Source: Nocardia suismassiliense
GTDB taxonomy: Bacteria > Actinomycetota > Actinomycetes > Mycobacteriales > Mycobacteriaceae
DNA length: 64,000 nucleotides
Direction of reading: 5' to 3'
NCBI RefSeq assembly: GCF_900269665.1
Contig: NZ_LT985361.1
Coordinates: 4,026,694-4,090,693, forward strand
In this document: piece by piece, positions 1 to 8,338 of the stretch
How the letters are laid out: the number at the start of each line of letters is the position of its first letter
Position numbering within the stretch: position 1 is the first letter of the stretch
Position numbers and translations under genes: made by a program
The notes under the pieces: model-generated
Seen by the model: only the letters and a program-made list of their open reading frames with translations
Databases searched by the model: none
Told to the model about the DNA's origin: nothing

Positions 1-1
1 A

Positions 2-1282
2 GAGCAACGAGCCGCCGAAGAAGCCGTCGAACGCTTCGCGACGACCACGATGCCGTCGGTAGCGGAGTCGATCAGACGTTTCGACAGCCCGGCCCCTACG
101 GTCGAAGTGCCGCCGGGCCTGGAGAACTCGCGCATCGCGCAGGTGTTGCGATGGATCGCCGAGCGTTACGCCGACGACCTGAGCCTGTTGCGGTCCGAGA
201 CCAGGGAACACGCGAACCACGAGGCGCAGCAGGCGATCAAGGCCGCCGAGGAGGCGGTGCGCGCCGAGGTGTCCAACGCGTCCAGACAGGCGACCAGCGC
301 GGCCGTGCGCTCGTTCGGCACGTCGGTGGTCAGTCTCGGCGCCGACGTCAGCCAGGTGGTCAGCGCCGCGCTGCGCGAGCACCGCAAGGACGAGGTGTAC
401 GAGACCCTCACGCGCATCGACCACACCGTGCAGCAGATGATCCGGCAGGCGCAGTCCTACGTGATCGTCTGCGGTGGCCTGCCCGGCAGGCGCTGGCCCG
501 CCCAGTCGCTCACCGACGTGGTCGGCGGCGCGGTCGGCCGCGTCCGCGACTACCTGCGGGTGCGACCGGGCCAGCTCGACCGGGTGGTCATCAGCCGTGC
601 GGTGGAACCGCTCGTGCACACGCTGGCCACTCTGCTCGACAACGCGTTGCGCTACTCCCCGCCAACGTCTTTCGTGGATGTCAGCTTCCAGGAAGGGCAC
701 CACGGCGTCACCGTGATCATCGACGACGCGGGCGTGCGGATGAACGCCGAGCAGATGGAGGAGGCCAGGCAGGTGCTCGCGCACGAGCGCTCGGTCGACA
801 TCCACCAGCTCGGCCCCGCGCCGAAGGTCGGCTTCCCGGGTATCGCCGCACTGGCCCGTCGCTACGGCTTCACCGTCTACATCGACGGCCCGAACGTCTA
901 CGGCGGCATGCGGGCGATGGTCTACATCCCCGAGGCCCTGCTGATGACCCCGCAGCCCGGCCAGGAGGTCGCGCCCGCGCGTGAGGTAGAGGTCCCCGCC
1001 GAACCCGTTCCCGCTGCGGTCCACGCGAGCCCCGCGCACAGCGCACCGCAGAGCGAAGAGCCCAGTGAGAGTGAGCCATTCGCCGTGCACGAGATCACCA
1101 GCGGCGGCTTACCGAAGCGGCGCCGCCGGACGGTCGCGCTCGCCCCGGTCGGGCCGCGCACCGAACCCGGCCTGGCCCGCCCCGACGTAGCCGCGGCCTG
1201 GCACACCGGTTCCAAGAGCGGCCGCGCAGCCGCCACCGATCAGTCCGACAACTCCGATCACACGGAAGGGATGACATCCTGA
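2..1282 (+). CDS. cvnA: Conservon histidine-kinase-like protein CvnA (5' end outside window)
   Basis: The reading frame is open from the first bases of the window, and the residues before the first ATG (position 50) look like coding helical sequence. No ribosome site precedes that ATG, so the gene very probably begins upstream, where family members carry a membrane anchor. The visible part has a long Ala/Glu-rich coiled coil, then a GHKL-type ATPase region: an N-box-like LLDNALRYSPP near residue 200 and a G-box-like KVGFPGIAALARRYG near residue 260. The C-terminal 100 residues are Pro/Glu-rich and basic. In conservons this protein is thought to act at the membrane with the CvnB-CvnD GTPase system. 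It is first of six co-directional genes and overlaps cvnB by one base. I saw no classical phospho-acceptor His box in the visible part. Confidence 0.85.
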   Translation, partial: EQRAAEEAVERFATTTMPSVAESIRRFDSPAPTVEVPPGLENSRIAQVLRWIAERYADDLSLLRSETREHANHEAQQAIKAAEEAVRAEVSNASRQATSAAVRSFGTSVVSLGADVSQVVSAALREHRKDEVYETLTRIDHTVQQMIRQAQSYVIVCGGLPGRRWPAQSLTDVVGGAVGRVRDYLRVRPGQLDRVVISRAVEPLVHTLATLLDNALRYSPPTSFVDVSFQEGHHGVTVIIDDAGVRMNAEQMEEARQVLAHERSVDIHQLGPAPKVGFPGIAALARRYGFTVYIDGPNVYGGMRAMVYIPEALLMTPQPGQEVAPAREVEVPAEPVPAAVHASPAHSAPQSEEPSESEPFAVHEITSGGLPKRRRRTVALAPVGPRTEPGLARPDVAAAWHTGSKSGRAAATDQSDNSDHTEGMTS

Positions 1283-1707
1283 TGGCCACACCCGTGACCG
1301 ACAGCAGCAACAAGCTGGGCTGGCTACTCGAAGACCTCAATGTCCCGGGCGTCAGATTCGCGGTACTGCTATCCGAAGACGGGTTACGGATCGCGCACTC
1401 GGTCGGCATCGAGCGCGACCAGGCGGAGCGTTTCTCCGCCGCCGCGTCGGGCCTGCGGTCACTGGGCAAGGCCCTCGGCGAGTTCTGCGGCGAGGGCGAC
1501 AACGGTGTGCGGCAGAACATGACCGAGTACGACCAGGGCATGATCCTGATCACCGCCGCCGGTGACGGTGCGCTCCTCGGCGTGGCGACCACCCCGGAGA
1601 TCGACGTGGCACTCATCGCGCACCGGATGAACGAACTCGCGGGCCGGGTCGGGCACGAGCTGGGGAGCCAGCCGCGCAGGCGTGTTGATGGTGGCGAATT
1701 GCCATGA
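1282..1707 (+). CDS. cvnB: Roadblock/LC7 domain protein CvnB
   Basis: This 141-residue protein matches the roadblock/LC7 fold in length and pattern. It starts with LGWLLEDLNVPGVRFAVLLS, followed by a GLRIAHS turn and the typical hydrophobic C-terminal strand-helix (MILITAAGDGALLGV). Roadblock proteins are small dimeric regulators of Ras-like GTPases. In conservons CvnB is expected to interact with CvnD and CvnA. The ATG overlaps the stop of cvnA (TGATG) and the end overlaps cvnC by four bases, so translation is probably coupled. The family assignment is firm; the signal sensed is unknown. Confidence 0.92.
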   Translation: MATPVTDSSNKLGWLLEDLNVPGVRFAVLLSEDGLRIAHSVGIERDQAERFSAAASGLRSLGKALGEFCGEGDNGVRQNMTEYDQGMILITAAGDGALLGVATTPEIDVALIAHRMNELAGRVGHELGSQPRRRVDGGELP

Positions 1708-2057
1708 CACCACGGTCCCGGCGTGATCCCGATTTGGTTCGGGCATACGTGCGCACCGGGGGACGCACTCGTCCCACCCGCGAGTTGGACCTGGTCACAT
1801 TGGTCCGAACCGCAAAGGACCCGTCACCCGGTGTCGCGCCCGATGCACGCCGGGTCATGAATCTCTGTAGCCGCCGGGGCACGCTATCGATCGCCGAGAT
1901 CGCCGCGTACCTCGACCTGCCGCCGTCCGTGGTGAAGATCGTCGCGGCCGATCTGATGGACGGCGGACACCTGGTCACACCTACCCCGGCGGAGAACCTG
2001 CCGGAGATCGCTCTGCTCGAGGAGGTACTTAATGGGCTCCGTGCTCTCGCCGTCTGA
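1704..2057 (+). CDS. cvnC: DUF742 protein CvnC
   Basis: This 117-residue protein has the DUF742 pattern: an N-terminal RAYVRTGGRTRPTRELDLVTLV segment (read around residues 12-33) and a winged-helix-like half with a conserved cysteine (MNLCSRRGTLSIAEIAAYL) and PPSVVKIVAADLMDGGHL. DUF742 proteins occur almost only in conservons, between the roadblock protein and the GTPase. The fold suggests MarR-like DNA binding, but the biochemical role is not settled. The gene overlaps cvnB by four bases and cvnD by 26 bases. Confidence 0.92.
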   Translation: MTPRSRRDPDLVRAYVRTGGRTRPTRELDLVTLVRTAKDPSPGVAPDARRVMNLCSRRGTLSIAEIAAYLDLPPSVVKIVAADLMDGGHLVTPTPAENLPEIALLEEVLNGLRALAV

Positions 2058-2637
2058 TCGTCCAGTCGACTATGTGCCGGAGACCGTTACCCGTTCTGTA
2101 AAGCTGTTGGTGGCAGGCAATTTCGGTGTGGGCAAGACCACCTTCGTGAGCAGCGTCTCGGAGATCGAGCCGCTGCGCACCGAAGAGACGATCACCGAGG
2201 CCAGCGTCGGCGTCGACGACATGATGGGCCTGCCCGGTAAATCCCAGACCACCGTCGCGATGGACTTCGGTCGCATCACGCTGAATCCGCAACTCGCGCT
2301 GTACCTATTCGGCACCCCGGGCCAGCAGCGGTTCGTGCCGCTGTGGGAAGAGCTGGCCCGGGGTGCACTCGGCGCACTGGTGCTGGTCGACACCAGGCGC
2401 ATCGAGAAGTCCGACGAGGTGCTCTCGGTGTTGGAGGAGCGCGGGGTGCCGTATTCGGTGGCGGTCAACCAGTTCGAAGGTGCCAAGCACTTTCCGCTCG
2501 GCGAGGTCCGGGACGCACTGGATTTGACGCCCGACACCCCTCTTACTTCTCTGGACGCGCGTGACCGGGGCACCTGCTTGCGGTCCCTGATCACGCTCGT
2601 CGAATTCCTGTTCTACCGTCAGGAGTCACGTCTTTGA
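2032..2637 (+). CDS. cvnD: Conservon small GTPase CvnD
   Basis: This 201-residue GTP-binding protein has a clear P-loop (GNFGVGKTT, about residues 29-37), a switch I region with conserved Thr, and switch II GTPGQQRF (about 95-102). The usual NKxD base-recognition motif is replaced by NQF (VAVNQFEGA), as in the conservon GTPase family. It is expected to cycle between GTP and GDP under CvnA/CvnB control and signal to the co-encoded P450s or to development. It begins inside cvnC and ends in a four-base overlap with the first P450 gene, so all parts are probably made together. Confidence 0.93.
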   Translation: MGSVLSPSDRPVDYVPETVTRSVKLLVAGNFGVGKTTFVSSVSEIEPLRTEETITEASVGVDDMMGLPGKSQTTVAMDFGRITLNPQLALYLFGTPGQQRFVPLWEELARGALGALVLVDTRRIEKSDEVLSVLEERGVPYSVAVNQFEGAKHFPLGEVRDALDLTPDTPLTSLDARDRGTCLRSLITLVEFLFYRQESRL

Positions 2638-3875
2638 GCACGCCTTCGCGTACTTGCCCGGTTCAGCACGGATCACCGATCGACACCGATGGCCCCCGTG
2701 TCTCGCTGTACTCGGAAGAGTTCGCCGCCGACCCGCACCGCGCCTACCGCGAGATGCGCCGCCAGTACGGCTCGCTGGTGCCGGTGAACCTCGCACCCGA
2801 CGTACCCGCCACGCTGGTGATCGGCTATCACACCGCGTTGAGCATCCTCAACGATCCCGAGCATTTTCCGGCCGACCCGCGCACCTGGCAGAAGGGTGTG
2901 CCCGGTGAGTGCCCCATCCTGCCGATGCTGGAGTGGCGGCCGAACGCGCTGCGCAGCGCGGGGCTGGAACACGAGCGCTACCGGCAGGCCAACGTGGCCG
3001 CCATCGCCGAGGTCGACCTGCACGGCCTGCACGCCACCGTCGAGCGAATCGCGATCCCGCTGATCAATGCCTTCTGCCAGGACGGTGCCGCGGACCTGAT
3101 CAGCCAGTACGCTTTTCCGCTCACCTTCGCGGTGCTCAACGCCACGCTCGGCTGCCCGCCGGACATCGGCCAGCAGGTCGCGACCGGGATGGCCGCGATC
3201 TTCGAGGGTGTGAACGCGGACAAGGGCAATGCGATGCTCACCGACGCGCTGTTCGAGCTGGTCACCACGAAGCGCAAGGAGCCGGGCGACGACATCACCT
3301 CCCGACTACTAGCGCACCCCGCCAGGCTCGACGACGTGGAGATGATTCATCAGCTGGTCACGTTGTACGGGGCGGGGATCGAGCCGCAGCTGAACCTCAT
3401 TGTGAACACGCTGCTGCTCATGATGACCGATGATCGGTTCGCGGGAAACGTACTCGGCGGCAGTCTTTCGACCCGCGACGCACTGGACGAGGTGCTGTTC
3501 ACCGACCCGCCGATGGCGAACTACTGCGTGTCCTACCCGCGGCAACCGATCTTGATCGATGGCGTGTGGCTGCCCGCGCATCGGCCGGTGGTGATCAGCA
3601 TGGCGGGCTGCAACAACGATCCGTCCATCAGCGTCGGCGAGTACGTCGACAACCGCTCGCATCTGGCCTGGAGTGTCGGGCCGCACTCCTGTCCCGCCAG
3701 GTCGATGGCCTACCTGATCGTGCAGGACGCCATCGATCAACTGCTCGACGCACTGCCCGAGTTGGACCTTGCCGTACCGGCAGATGAATTGTCTTGGCGG
3801 CCAGGACCTTTCCATCGAGCGCTGGTGTCGCTCCCGGTAGTCTTCCCTAGGTCACCACCGTTGAACGTGTTTTAG
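2634..3875 (+). CDS. cvnE: Cytochrome P450, CvnE / CYP157-like, ExxR motif absent
   Basis: This 413-residue P450-fold protein has a haem-ligand loop, VGPHSCPAR, with Cys about residue 353. The I-helix motif is GAGIEPQLN rather than AGxET, so the usual acid-Thr oxygen-activation pair is altered. The K-helix reads EVLF (about 286-289) where nearly all P450s have ExxR. Loss of ExxR is a known trait of the CYP157 family found in Streptomyces conservons, so this is probably genuine rather than sequence error. It overlaps cvnD by four bases and is followed ten bases later by a canonical P450. Substrate unknown; a regulatory or electron-relay role is possible. Confidence 0.9.
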   Translation: MSTPSRTCPVQHGSPIDTDGPRVSLYSEEFAADPHRAYREMRRQYGSLVPVNLAPDVPATLVIGYHTALSILNDPEHFPADPRTWQKGVPGECPILPMLEWRPNALRSAGLEHERYRQANVAAIAEVDLHGLHATVERIAIPLINAFCQDGAADLISQYAFPLTFAVLNATLGCPPDIGQQVATGMAAIFEGVNADKGNAMLTDALFELVTTKRKEPGDDITSRLLAHPARLDDVEMIHQLVTLYGAGIEPQLNLIVNTLLLMMTDDRFAGNVLGGSLSTRDALDEVLFTDPPMANYCVSYPRQPILIDGVWLPAHRPVVISMAGCNNDPSISVGEYVDNRSHLAWSVGPHSCPARSMAYLIVQDAIDQLLDALPELDLAVPADELSWRPGPFHRALVSLPVVFPRSPPLNVF

Positions 3876-3885
3876 GAGGACCCCG

Positions 3886-5115
3886 ATGGACACCGAGCCG
3901 CTAGTCCTGGACCCGGCCGGCACCGACATCCAGGGCGAGGCCGCCCGGCTGCGTGAGCGCGGGCCGGCGACCCTGGTGGAGCTGCCCGGCGGCGTGCGCG
4001 CGTGGTCGATCACCGACGCCGACCTGCTCAAGCGGCTGCTCGTCGATCCGAAGGTGTCCAAAGACGCCAGGCAGCACTGGCCGGCCTTCGCCAAAGGCGA
4101 AGTGCCGCAGGACTGGCCGCTGTTCCTCTGGGTAGCGGTGAACAACATGTTCACCGCCTACGGCACCGATCATCGGCGGCTGCGCAAGCTGGTGGCGCCC
4201 GCGTTCACGCACCGGCGCACCGAGGCGATGCGGCCGCGGATCACCCGCATCGTGCAGCGGCTGATCGACGAGTTGGCGGCGGTGCCCGCGGGTGAAGTGG
4301 TGGATCTGCGTGAAGGTTTCGCGTATCCGGTGCCGATCGAGGTCATCTCCGAGCTGATGGGGGTCCCGGAGTCGCTGAACCCGGGCCTGCGCACCTGCGT
4401 CGACGGTATCTTCGACACCTCGCTGACTCCGGAGCAGTCGCAGGCCAACTACATGGAGATGTATCGCATCCTCGCCGAGCTGGTGGCCTACCGGCGGGAG
4501 AACCCGAGCGACGACATGACCAGCTTGCTGGTCTCGCATCGCGACGAGGACGACGGCTCGCAGCTCACCGAGCAGGAGCTTATCGATACGCTGCTGCTGG
4601 TGATCAGCGCGGGCCACGAGACCACGGTCAACCTGCTCGACCAGTCGATCTACGCGCTGATCACCCGGCCGGAGCAGCGGGCGACGGTGCTCGAGGGCAA
4701 GGTGGGCTGGCCGGAGCTGATCGAGGAGTCGCTGCGTTTCGAGGCGCCGGTCGCGCATCTGCCGCTGCGGTTCGCGGTGGACGACCTCGAGATCGAGGGC
4801 GTGCGGATCGCGAAGGGCGAGCCGATCCTGCCCGCCTACGCGGCGGCCAACCGGGATCCGAAGGTACACGGGGAGACCGCCGACGAGTTCGATGTGACCC
4901 GGGCGACCAAGGACCACTTGGCTTTCGGGCACGGCGTGCATCACTGCCTCGGTGCGCCACTGGCCAGGCTGGAGGCCGCGATCGCGTTGCCCGCGCTGTT
5001 CGAGCGGTTCCCGAACATGCGGTTGGCGGCGGACCCGGCTGAGCTTGGTGCTGTGGCGAGCTTTATTTCCAACGGGCACGGCAAGCTGCCGGTGATTCTG
5101 CAGCCTGCGGAGTAG
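3886..5115 (+). CDS. cvnF: Cytochrome P450, CvnF / CYP154-like
   Basis: This 409-residue soluble class I bacterial P450 has all canonical motifs: I-helix AGHETT, K-helix ESLR, and haem loop FGHGVHHCLGAPLARLE. An AGGAGGA ribosome site precedes the ATG. It sits directly after the ExxR-less P450 and ends the conservon. In Streptomyces the pair at this position is CYP157-CYP154, which is the analogy used here; the subfamily needs alignment. No ferredoxin gene is adjacent. Transcription probably stops at the hairpin starting at 5142. Confidence 0.92.
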   Translation: MDTEPLVLDPAGTDIQGEAARLRERGPATLVELPGGVRAWSITDADLLKRLLVDPKVSKDARQHWPAFAKGEVPQDWPLFLWVAVNNMFTAYGTDHRRLRKLVAPAFTHRRTEAMRPRITRIVQRLIDELAAVPAGEVVDLREGFAYPVPIEVISELMGVPESLNPGLRTCVDGIFDTSLTPEQSQANYMEMYRILAELVAYRRENPSDDMTSLLVSHRDEDDGSQLTEQELIDTLLLVISAGHETTVNLLDQSIYALITRPEQRATVLEGKVGWPELIEESLRFEAPVAHLPLRFAVDDLEIEGVRIAKGEPILPAYAAANRDPKVHGETADEFDVTRATKDHLAFGHGVHHCLGAPLARLEAAIALPALFERFPNMRLAADPAELGAVASFISNGHGKLPVILQPAE

Positions 5116-5141
5116 TCGAGCGGCGCAACGTTATTCGAGTG

Positions 5142-5169
5142 AGGGATGCCGTAATCGTGCGGCATCCCT
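5142..5169. terminator. Bidirectional intrinsic terminator
   Basis: A perfect 10-bp inverted repeat (AGGGATGCCG at 5142-5151 with its complement at 5160-5169) encloses an 8-base loop and is followed by TTCG. It lies between the convergent cvnF and the methyltransferase gene and probably serves both. Confidence 0.8.
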
Positions 5170-5183
5170 TTCGTATGTCCGGG

Positions 5184-5996
5184 CTAGGTCTTACGAGCCA
5201 GACCGGTGACGATCAGTTGCTCCCAGACCGACAGCGCACGGTCCGGCGCCGACGTGTCGACCGGCACCAGATCGGGTCGCCACTGCGCGCAGGGCACGAT
5301 GCCGGGGTCGAGGATCTCCAGGTCGCCGAACAGGGCCTCGATCTCCTGGTCGGTCCGCCAACGGCCGCGTCCGAAGGTCGACTGCAGCTTCTCCTCGGCG
5401 ACGGCCGTCTCCCGGTTGCCGCCCGAGCGGAAGTGCGAGATGTAGATCAGACTGCCCGGCGTCAGCTGCTCGGACCAGTAGCGCACCACGGCGGCCGGGT
5501 CCTCGTCGTCGTTGAGGTGGTGCAGGATGGCGCTGAAGATGACGGCGACCGGCTGGTCGAAATCGATCCGGTGGACGACTTCGTTGTGCTCACGGATGGA
5601 TTGCGGGTCGCGTAGGTCGGCCTGGAAGACGGTGGTATCGGCGTCGGTGGCGAGCAGGGCGCGGCCGTGCGCGAGCACGATGGGATCGTTGTCGACGTAG
5701 ACGACTCTGGCGTCGGGTGCGTAACGGTGCGCGACCTGGTGCACGTTGTCCGCGGTGGGCAGGCCGCTGCCCAGGTCGATGAACTGCCGCACGCCGTCGC
5801 GGGCGATATCGCGGACGGCGCGGACCAAGGCCTGCCGGTTGGTGAAGGCGATGGCCACCGAGCCGGGCAGGTTGTTCTTGAAGTGGTCGCCGATCGCGCG
5901 GTCGACGGCGAAGTTGTCCTTGCCGTCGAGCAGGTAGTCGTAGACCCTGGCGATGCTCGGCTTGGATTGGTCGATCACGTGCGTCAGGTCGGTCAT
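5184..5996 (-). CDS. DUF574-family SAM-dependent methyltransferase
   Basis: This 270-residue protein opens with PSIARVYDYLLDGKDNFAVDR, the hallmark of the actinobacterial DUF574/SAM_MT group. It has a Rossmann SAM loop, FIDLGSGLPT, near residue 90, and a VYVDNDP acidic strand end. Members are abundant in actinomycetes and their substrates are mostly unknown. It is a single gene, convergent with the conservon. The ATG is preceded by a GA-rich ribosome site (GAGGGGG). Family is certain, function is not. Confidence 0.9.
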   Translation of the reverse strand: MTDLTHVIDQSKPSIARVYDYLLDGKDNFAVDRAIGDHFKNNLPGSVAIAFTNRQALVRAVRDIARDGVRQFIDLGSGLPTADNVHQVAHRYAPDARVVYVDNDPIVLAHGRALLATDADTTVFQADLRDPQSIREHNEVVHRIDFDQPVAVIFSAILHHLNDDEDPAAVVRYWSEQLTPGSLIYISHFRSGGNRETAVAEEKLQSTFGRGRWRTDQEIEALFGDLEILDPGIVPCAQWRPDLVPVDTSAPDRALSVWEQLIVTGLARKT

Positions 5997-6192
5997 TTCG
6001 TGCCCCCTCGTCCGATGCTGTTGTCGGTCTCATCGTAGGAGTCCTGGTGCGGCGAGGGACGCGCTTCGGTGCCGAATTGTATTTGACCACAACGTGTTTC
6101 ATTCAGCGACCGGTTGCGGAGGTATCGCCGGACGTTTGCTTGCCGGGGGCGGCGGGTAGGCGATCAAGGTCCCGAATCCAAGGAGGTCACCC

Positions 6193-6567
6193 ATGAGTTC
6201 AGACAGTTTCGTCGGCCGGCTACGCAGTGTGGTGCTGGATTGCCCGGAACCACGCAAGCTCGCGCAGTTCTATGTCGACCTGCTCGGCCTCGAACTGACC
6301 GATGACGAGGACGACTCGTGGGTCGTCACCGTCGACAGCGAGGGCAGGCGCATCGTTTTCCAGCGGTCGCCGGAGTACAAGCCGCCGCGGTTCCCGGATC
6401 CCGAAGCGTCGCAACAGATTCACTTCGATGTCCTGGTCGACGATATCGAGGCGGCCGAGCCGAAGGCGCTCGCACTCGGCGCGAAACTGGTGCAGCCCAA
6501 CGACGATGACCAGTTCCGGGTCTACGCCGATCCGGTGGGGCACATCTTCTGCCTCATGTGGCTGTAG
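6193..6567 (+). CDS. VOC/glyoxalase-fold protein
   Basis: This 124-residue protein has the VOC superfamily layout of two beta-alpha-beta-beta-beta halves. The first half begins LRSVVLDCPEPRKLAQFYVDLLG and the second IHFDVLVDDIEAAEPKALALGAK, ending in a FRVYADPVGHIFCLMW strand. Members are metal-dependent enzymes or antibiotic-binding proteins; this short type is often just called glyoxalase-like. A strong AAGGAGG site lies seven bases before the ATG. It is monocistronic and convergent with the ligase gene 13 bases downstream. Confidence 0.88.
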   Translation: MSSDSFVGRLRSVVLDCPEPRKLAQFYVDLLGLELTDDEDDSWVVTVDSEGRRIVFQRSPEYKPPRFPDPEASQQIHFDVLVDDIEAAEPKALALGAKLVQPNDDDQFRVYADPVGHIFCLMWL

Positions 6568-6579
6568 CTTTTGCGGGGC

Positions 6580-7683
6580 TCATCGGCAGCCGGTCAAGGT
6601 GGCCGACGCCAGCTCGGCCACCACATCGCCGACTTCTCGACGCTTGCGAAAAGCGTTGAGCTGCCGCATCGCTCCGTTGCCTCGGACCAGGACGGCGGTG
6701 AGGGAGTCGGTGACGAGCCTGCGGTCGCCGAGTTCGTCGAGTGCGGGACCGACGTAGTCGATGAACTCGGCGATGAGGTCGCGGGCGGGCACGATGCGGC
6801 CACACATCGGGTCGAGCAGGTCGCCGTCGAGTCCGGTGCGGGCCGCTTTCCAATAGGCCGCGCGCAGCATCTCCGCGCTGACGGACGGCGCAGAACGGTG
6901 CTGGGCCAACGACATTCGGGCGGTCAGCACCGCCGCGCGGACCAGCGTGGCGAGCAGGACGGTCTCCTCGGTCGTCGCGGGCACATCGCTGACCCGGATC
7001 TCCACGGTGGGGAAGGTCGACGAGGGGCGGACGTCCCAATAGACCATCTTCTTGTCGAGGATGCTGCCGCTGGACAGCATGATGGCGACCATGGCGTCGT
7101 AGTCGCGGGCCGACTCGAAATAGGGCGGTGGGCCCGCGCTCGGCCAGCGCCGCCACAGGATGCTGCGCCAACTGGCGAAGCCGGTGTCGGCGCCGCGATA
7201 GATGGCCGAATTGGCGGTGAGCGCCAGGAACAGCGGCAGCCACGGCCGCAGGAAATTGCTCACCTGCAAGGCGGTATCGCGGTCGGGTACCGCCACATGG
7301 ACATGGCAGCCGCACAGTCCCTGCTCATGGGCGAGCATGCCGAAGGATTCGGCGATCCGCTGGTAACGCGGGGTGTCGGTGACCGGGAACTTGTTCGGGA
7401 CGGTCGGCGGAATGGCGACCGCGAGCAGCAGTGCGCCGTTCTTCTCCGCGCAGGCGGCGACGCCGCAGCGTAGGTCGCGCAGTTCCTTGGCCAGTTCGGC
7501 CGAGTCGGTGTGCACGCCGGTGCTGGTTTCTACCTGGCAGCGGGTGAGTTCGAGTTGCAGATCGATGCCGAGTTCGGCCGCGGTTTGTGCGACCTCGACG
7601 TTCTTAGCGGCGGGCGCACCGGTTTCGGGGTCGGCGAGTAAGAATTCCTCTTCGACGCCGACTGTCGCCGCGGCTGCGTCCAT
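6580..7683 (-). CDS. YbdK-type carboxylate-amine ligase (glutamate-cysteine ligase family 2)
   Basis: This 367-residue protein has the GCS2 family start VGVEEEFLLAD, a central GCHVHVAVPD and the TVEIRVSDVP metal-binding strand. Such enzymes join a carboxylate to an amine using ATP and have weak gamma-glutamylcysteine ligase activity in some bacteria. Here it may make a small gamma-glutamyl amide or feed thiol synthesis; mycothiol bacteria do not need it for glutathione. Its 5' side is unusual: a 19-codon ORF and two overlapping hairpins lie between the likely promoter and the ATG (7721-7853), which suggests controlled transcription. The end converges on the VOC gene. Confidence 0.9.
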   Translation of the reverse strand: MDAAAATVGVEEEFLLADPETGAPAAKNVEVAQTAAELGIDLQLELTRCQVETSTGVHTDSAELAKELRDLRCGVAACAEKNGALLLAVAIPPTVPNKFPVTDTPRYQRIAESFGMLAHEQGLCGCHVHVAVPDRDTALQVSNFLRPWLPLFLALTANSAIYRGADTGFASWRSILWRRWPSAGPPPYFESARDYDAMVAIMLSSGSILDKKMVYWDVRPSSTFPTVEIRVSDVPATTEETVLLATLVRAAVLTARMSLAQHRSAPSVSAEMLRAAYWKAARTGLDGDLLDPMCGRIVPARDLIAEFIDYVGPALDELGDRRLVTDSLTAVLVRGNGAMRQLNAFRKRREVGDVVAELASATLTGCR

Positions 7684-7720
7684 GGCGGGGGAATACCCAT
7701 CATTCGAGGTCGTACGCGTG

Positions 7721-7765
7721 TCGCGGTGCTCGCGCAGAGCACCGCGAGACCGCTCGGTCTCGCGG
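7721..7765 (-). promoter_or_regulatory. Two overlapping, mutually exclusive hairpins (possible attenuator)
   Basis: Hairpin A (7721-7747) has a perfect 11-bp stem and 5-base loop. Hairpin B (7742-7765) has a perfect 10-bp stem and 4-base loop. They share 7742-7747, so only one can form at a time. They lie between the short leader ORF and the YbdK-type gene on the same strand, the geometry of a translation- or ligand-controlled attenuator. No U-run follows either stem. Confidence 0.5.
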
Positions 7766-7793
7766 GTCTCCGCAGCAGTACGTGCCGGAGTCG

Positions 7794-7853
7794 TCAGATA
7801 CCGATCACGTCTAGCATCAAACGAACCCAGTGGCTGACCATCCCGATAATCAT
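7794..7853 (-). CDS. Short leader ORF, 19 codons
   Basis: A GAAAGGAG ribosome site (7861-7868) sits seven bases before an ATG that opens a 19-codon ORF (MIIGMVSHWVRLMLDVIGI), ending 28 bases before the overlapping hairpins. The peptide is hydrophobic, with Arg and Asp in the middle, and could be a leader peptide or a tiny membrane protein. No homologue is recognised. The strong ribosome site and the position ahead of the ligase gene are the support. Confidence 0.45.
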   Translation of the reverse strand: MIIGMVSHWVRLMLDVIGI

Positions 7854-7961
7854 CGGACTTCTCCTTTCACCACCTCGCCGGAACTGCGTCGTAAGCACCA
7901 GATTGCCGCAGCGCGGCGCGCCCCAAACGGCGATCGACCGGACGTCCACCGGACAACTCGT

Positions 7962-8284
7962 TCACCGCGCTGTCAGCTTGCGCCAGCGTTGCGGGGCGTC
8001 GCCGTAGCGGCGGTGGAAGGCGCGGCTGAACGCGGCATCGGAGGTGTATCCGACGTCGGTGGCGATGCGGGGGACCGGGTCGGTGGTGGAGCGCAGCAGT
8101 TCGGCGGCGCGATCGAGGCGGCGCTGGTGACGTAGGCCGAGGGGGCTCGCCCGAGTAGCCGGGTGAAGCGTTCGGCGAAGGCCGAACGGGACATGCTGGC
8201 GGCCCTGGCCAGTGTCGTGACGGTCCACGGCTTGCTCGGGTCGCGGCGGGCACCATCCAGCCCTGAGGGCGGGTGTTTATGCAT
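7962..8284 (-). pseudogene. AraC-family DNA-binding domain remnant, frameshifted and lacking its N-terminal half
   Basis: Two frames together give one AraC helix-turn-helix pair. The first, from 8284, reads WTVTTLARAASMSRSAFAER then FTRLLGRAPSAYVT. The second reads RRLDRAAELLRSTTDPVPRI then ATDVGYTSDAAFSRAFHRR, ending at 7962. Adding one base around position 8131 (ACC to ACCC) joins them as AYVTQRRLDRAAELL, as the family expects. No effector-binding half exists: an in-frame stop lies at 8294-8296 and the antiporter gene begins just beyond. This is a decayed regulator, or one with a sequencing slip plus a 5' deletion. Confidence 0.75.
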
Positions 8285-8338
8285 CGGCGTTTCTCAGGGT
8301 GACGCACTCGGGTTTCTCAGGTCCGGTCAGCAGACTGC

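Noticed and set aside
7684..7960. tRNA or riboswitch in the ligase leader
   Set aside because: The stems do not form a cloverleaf, no CCA or anticodon arm is visible, and no known riboswitch core was recognised; only the overlapping hairpins are reported.
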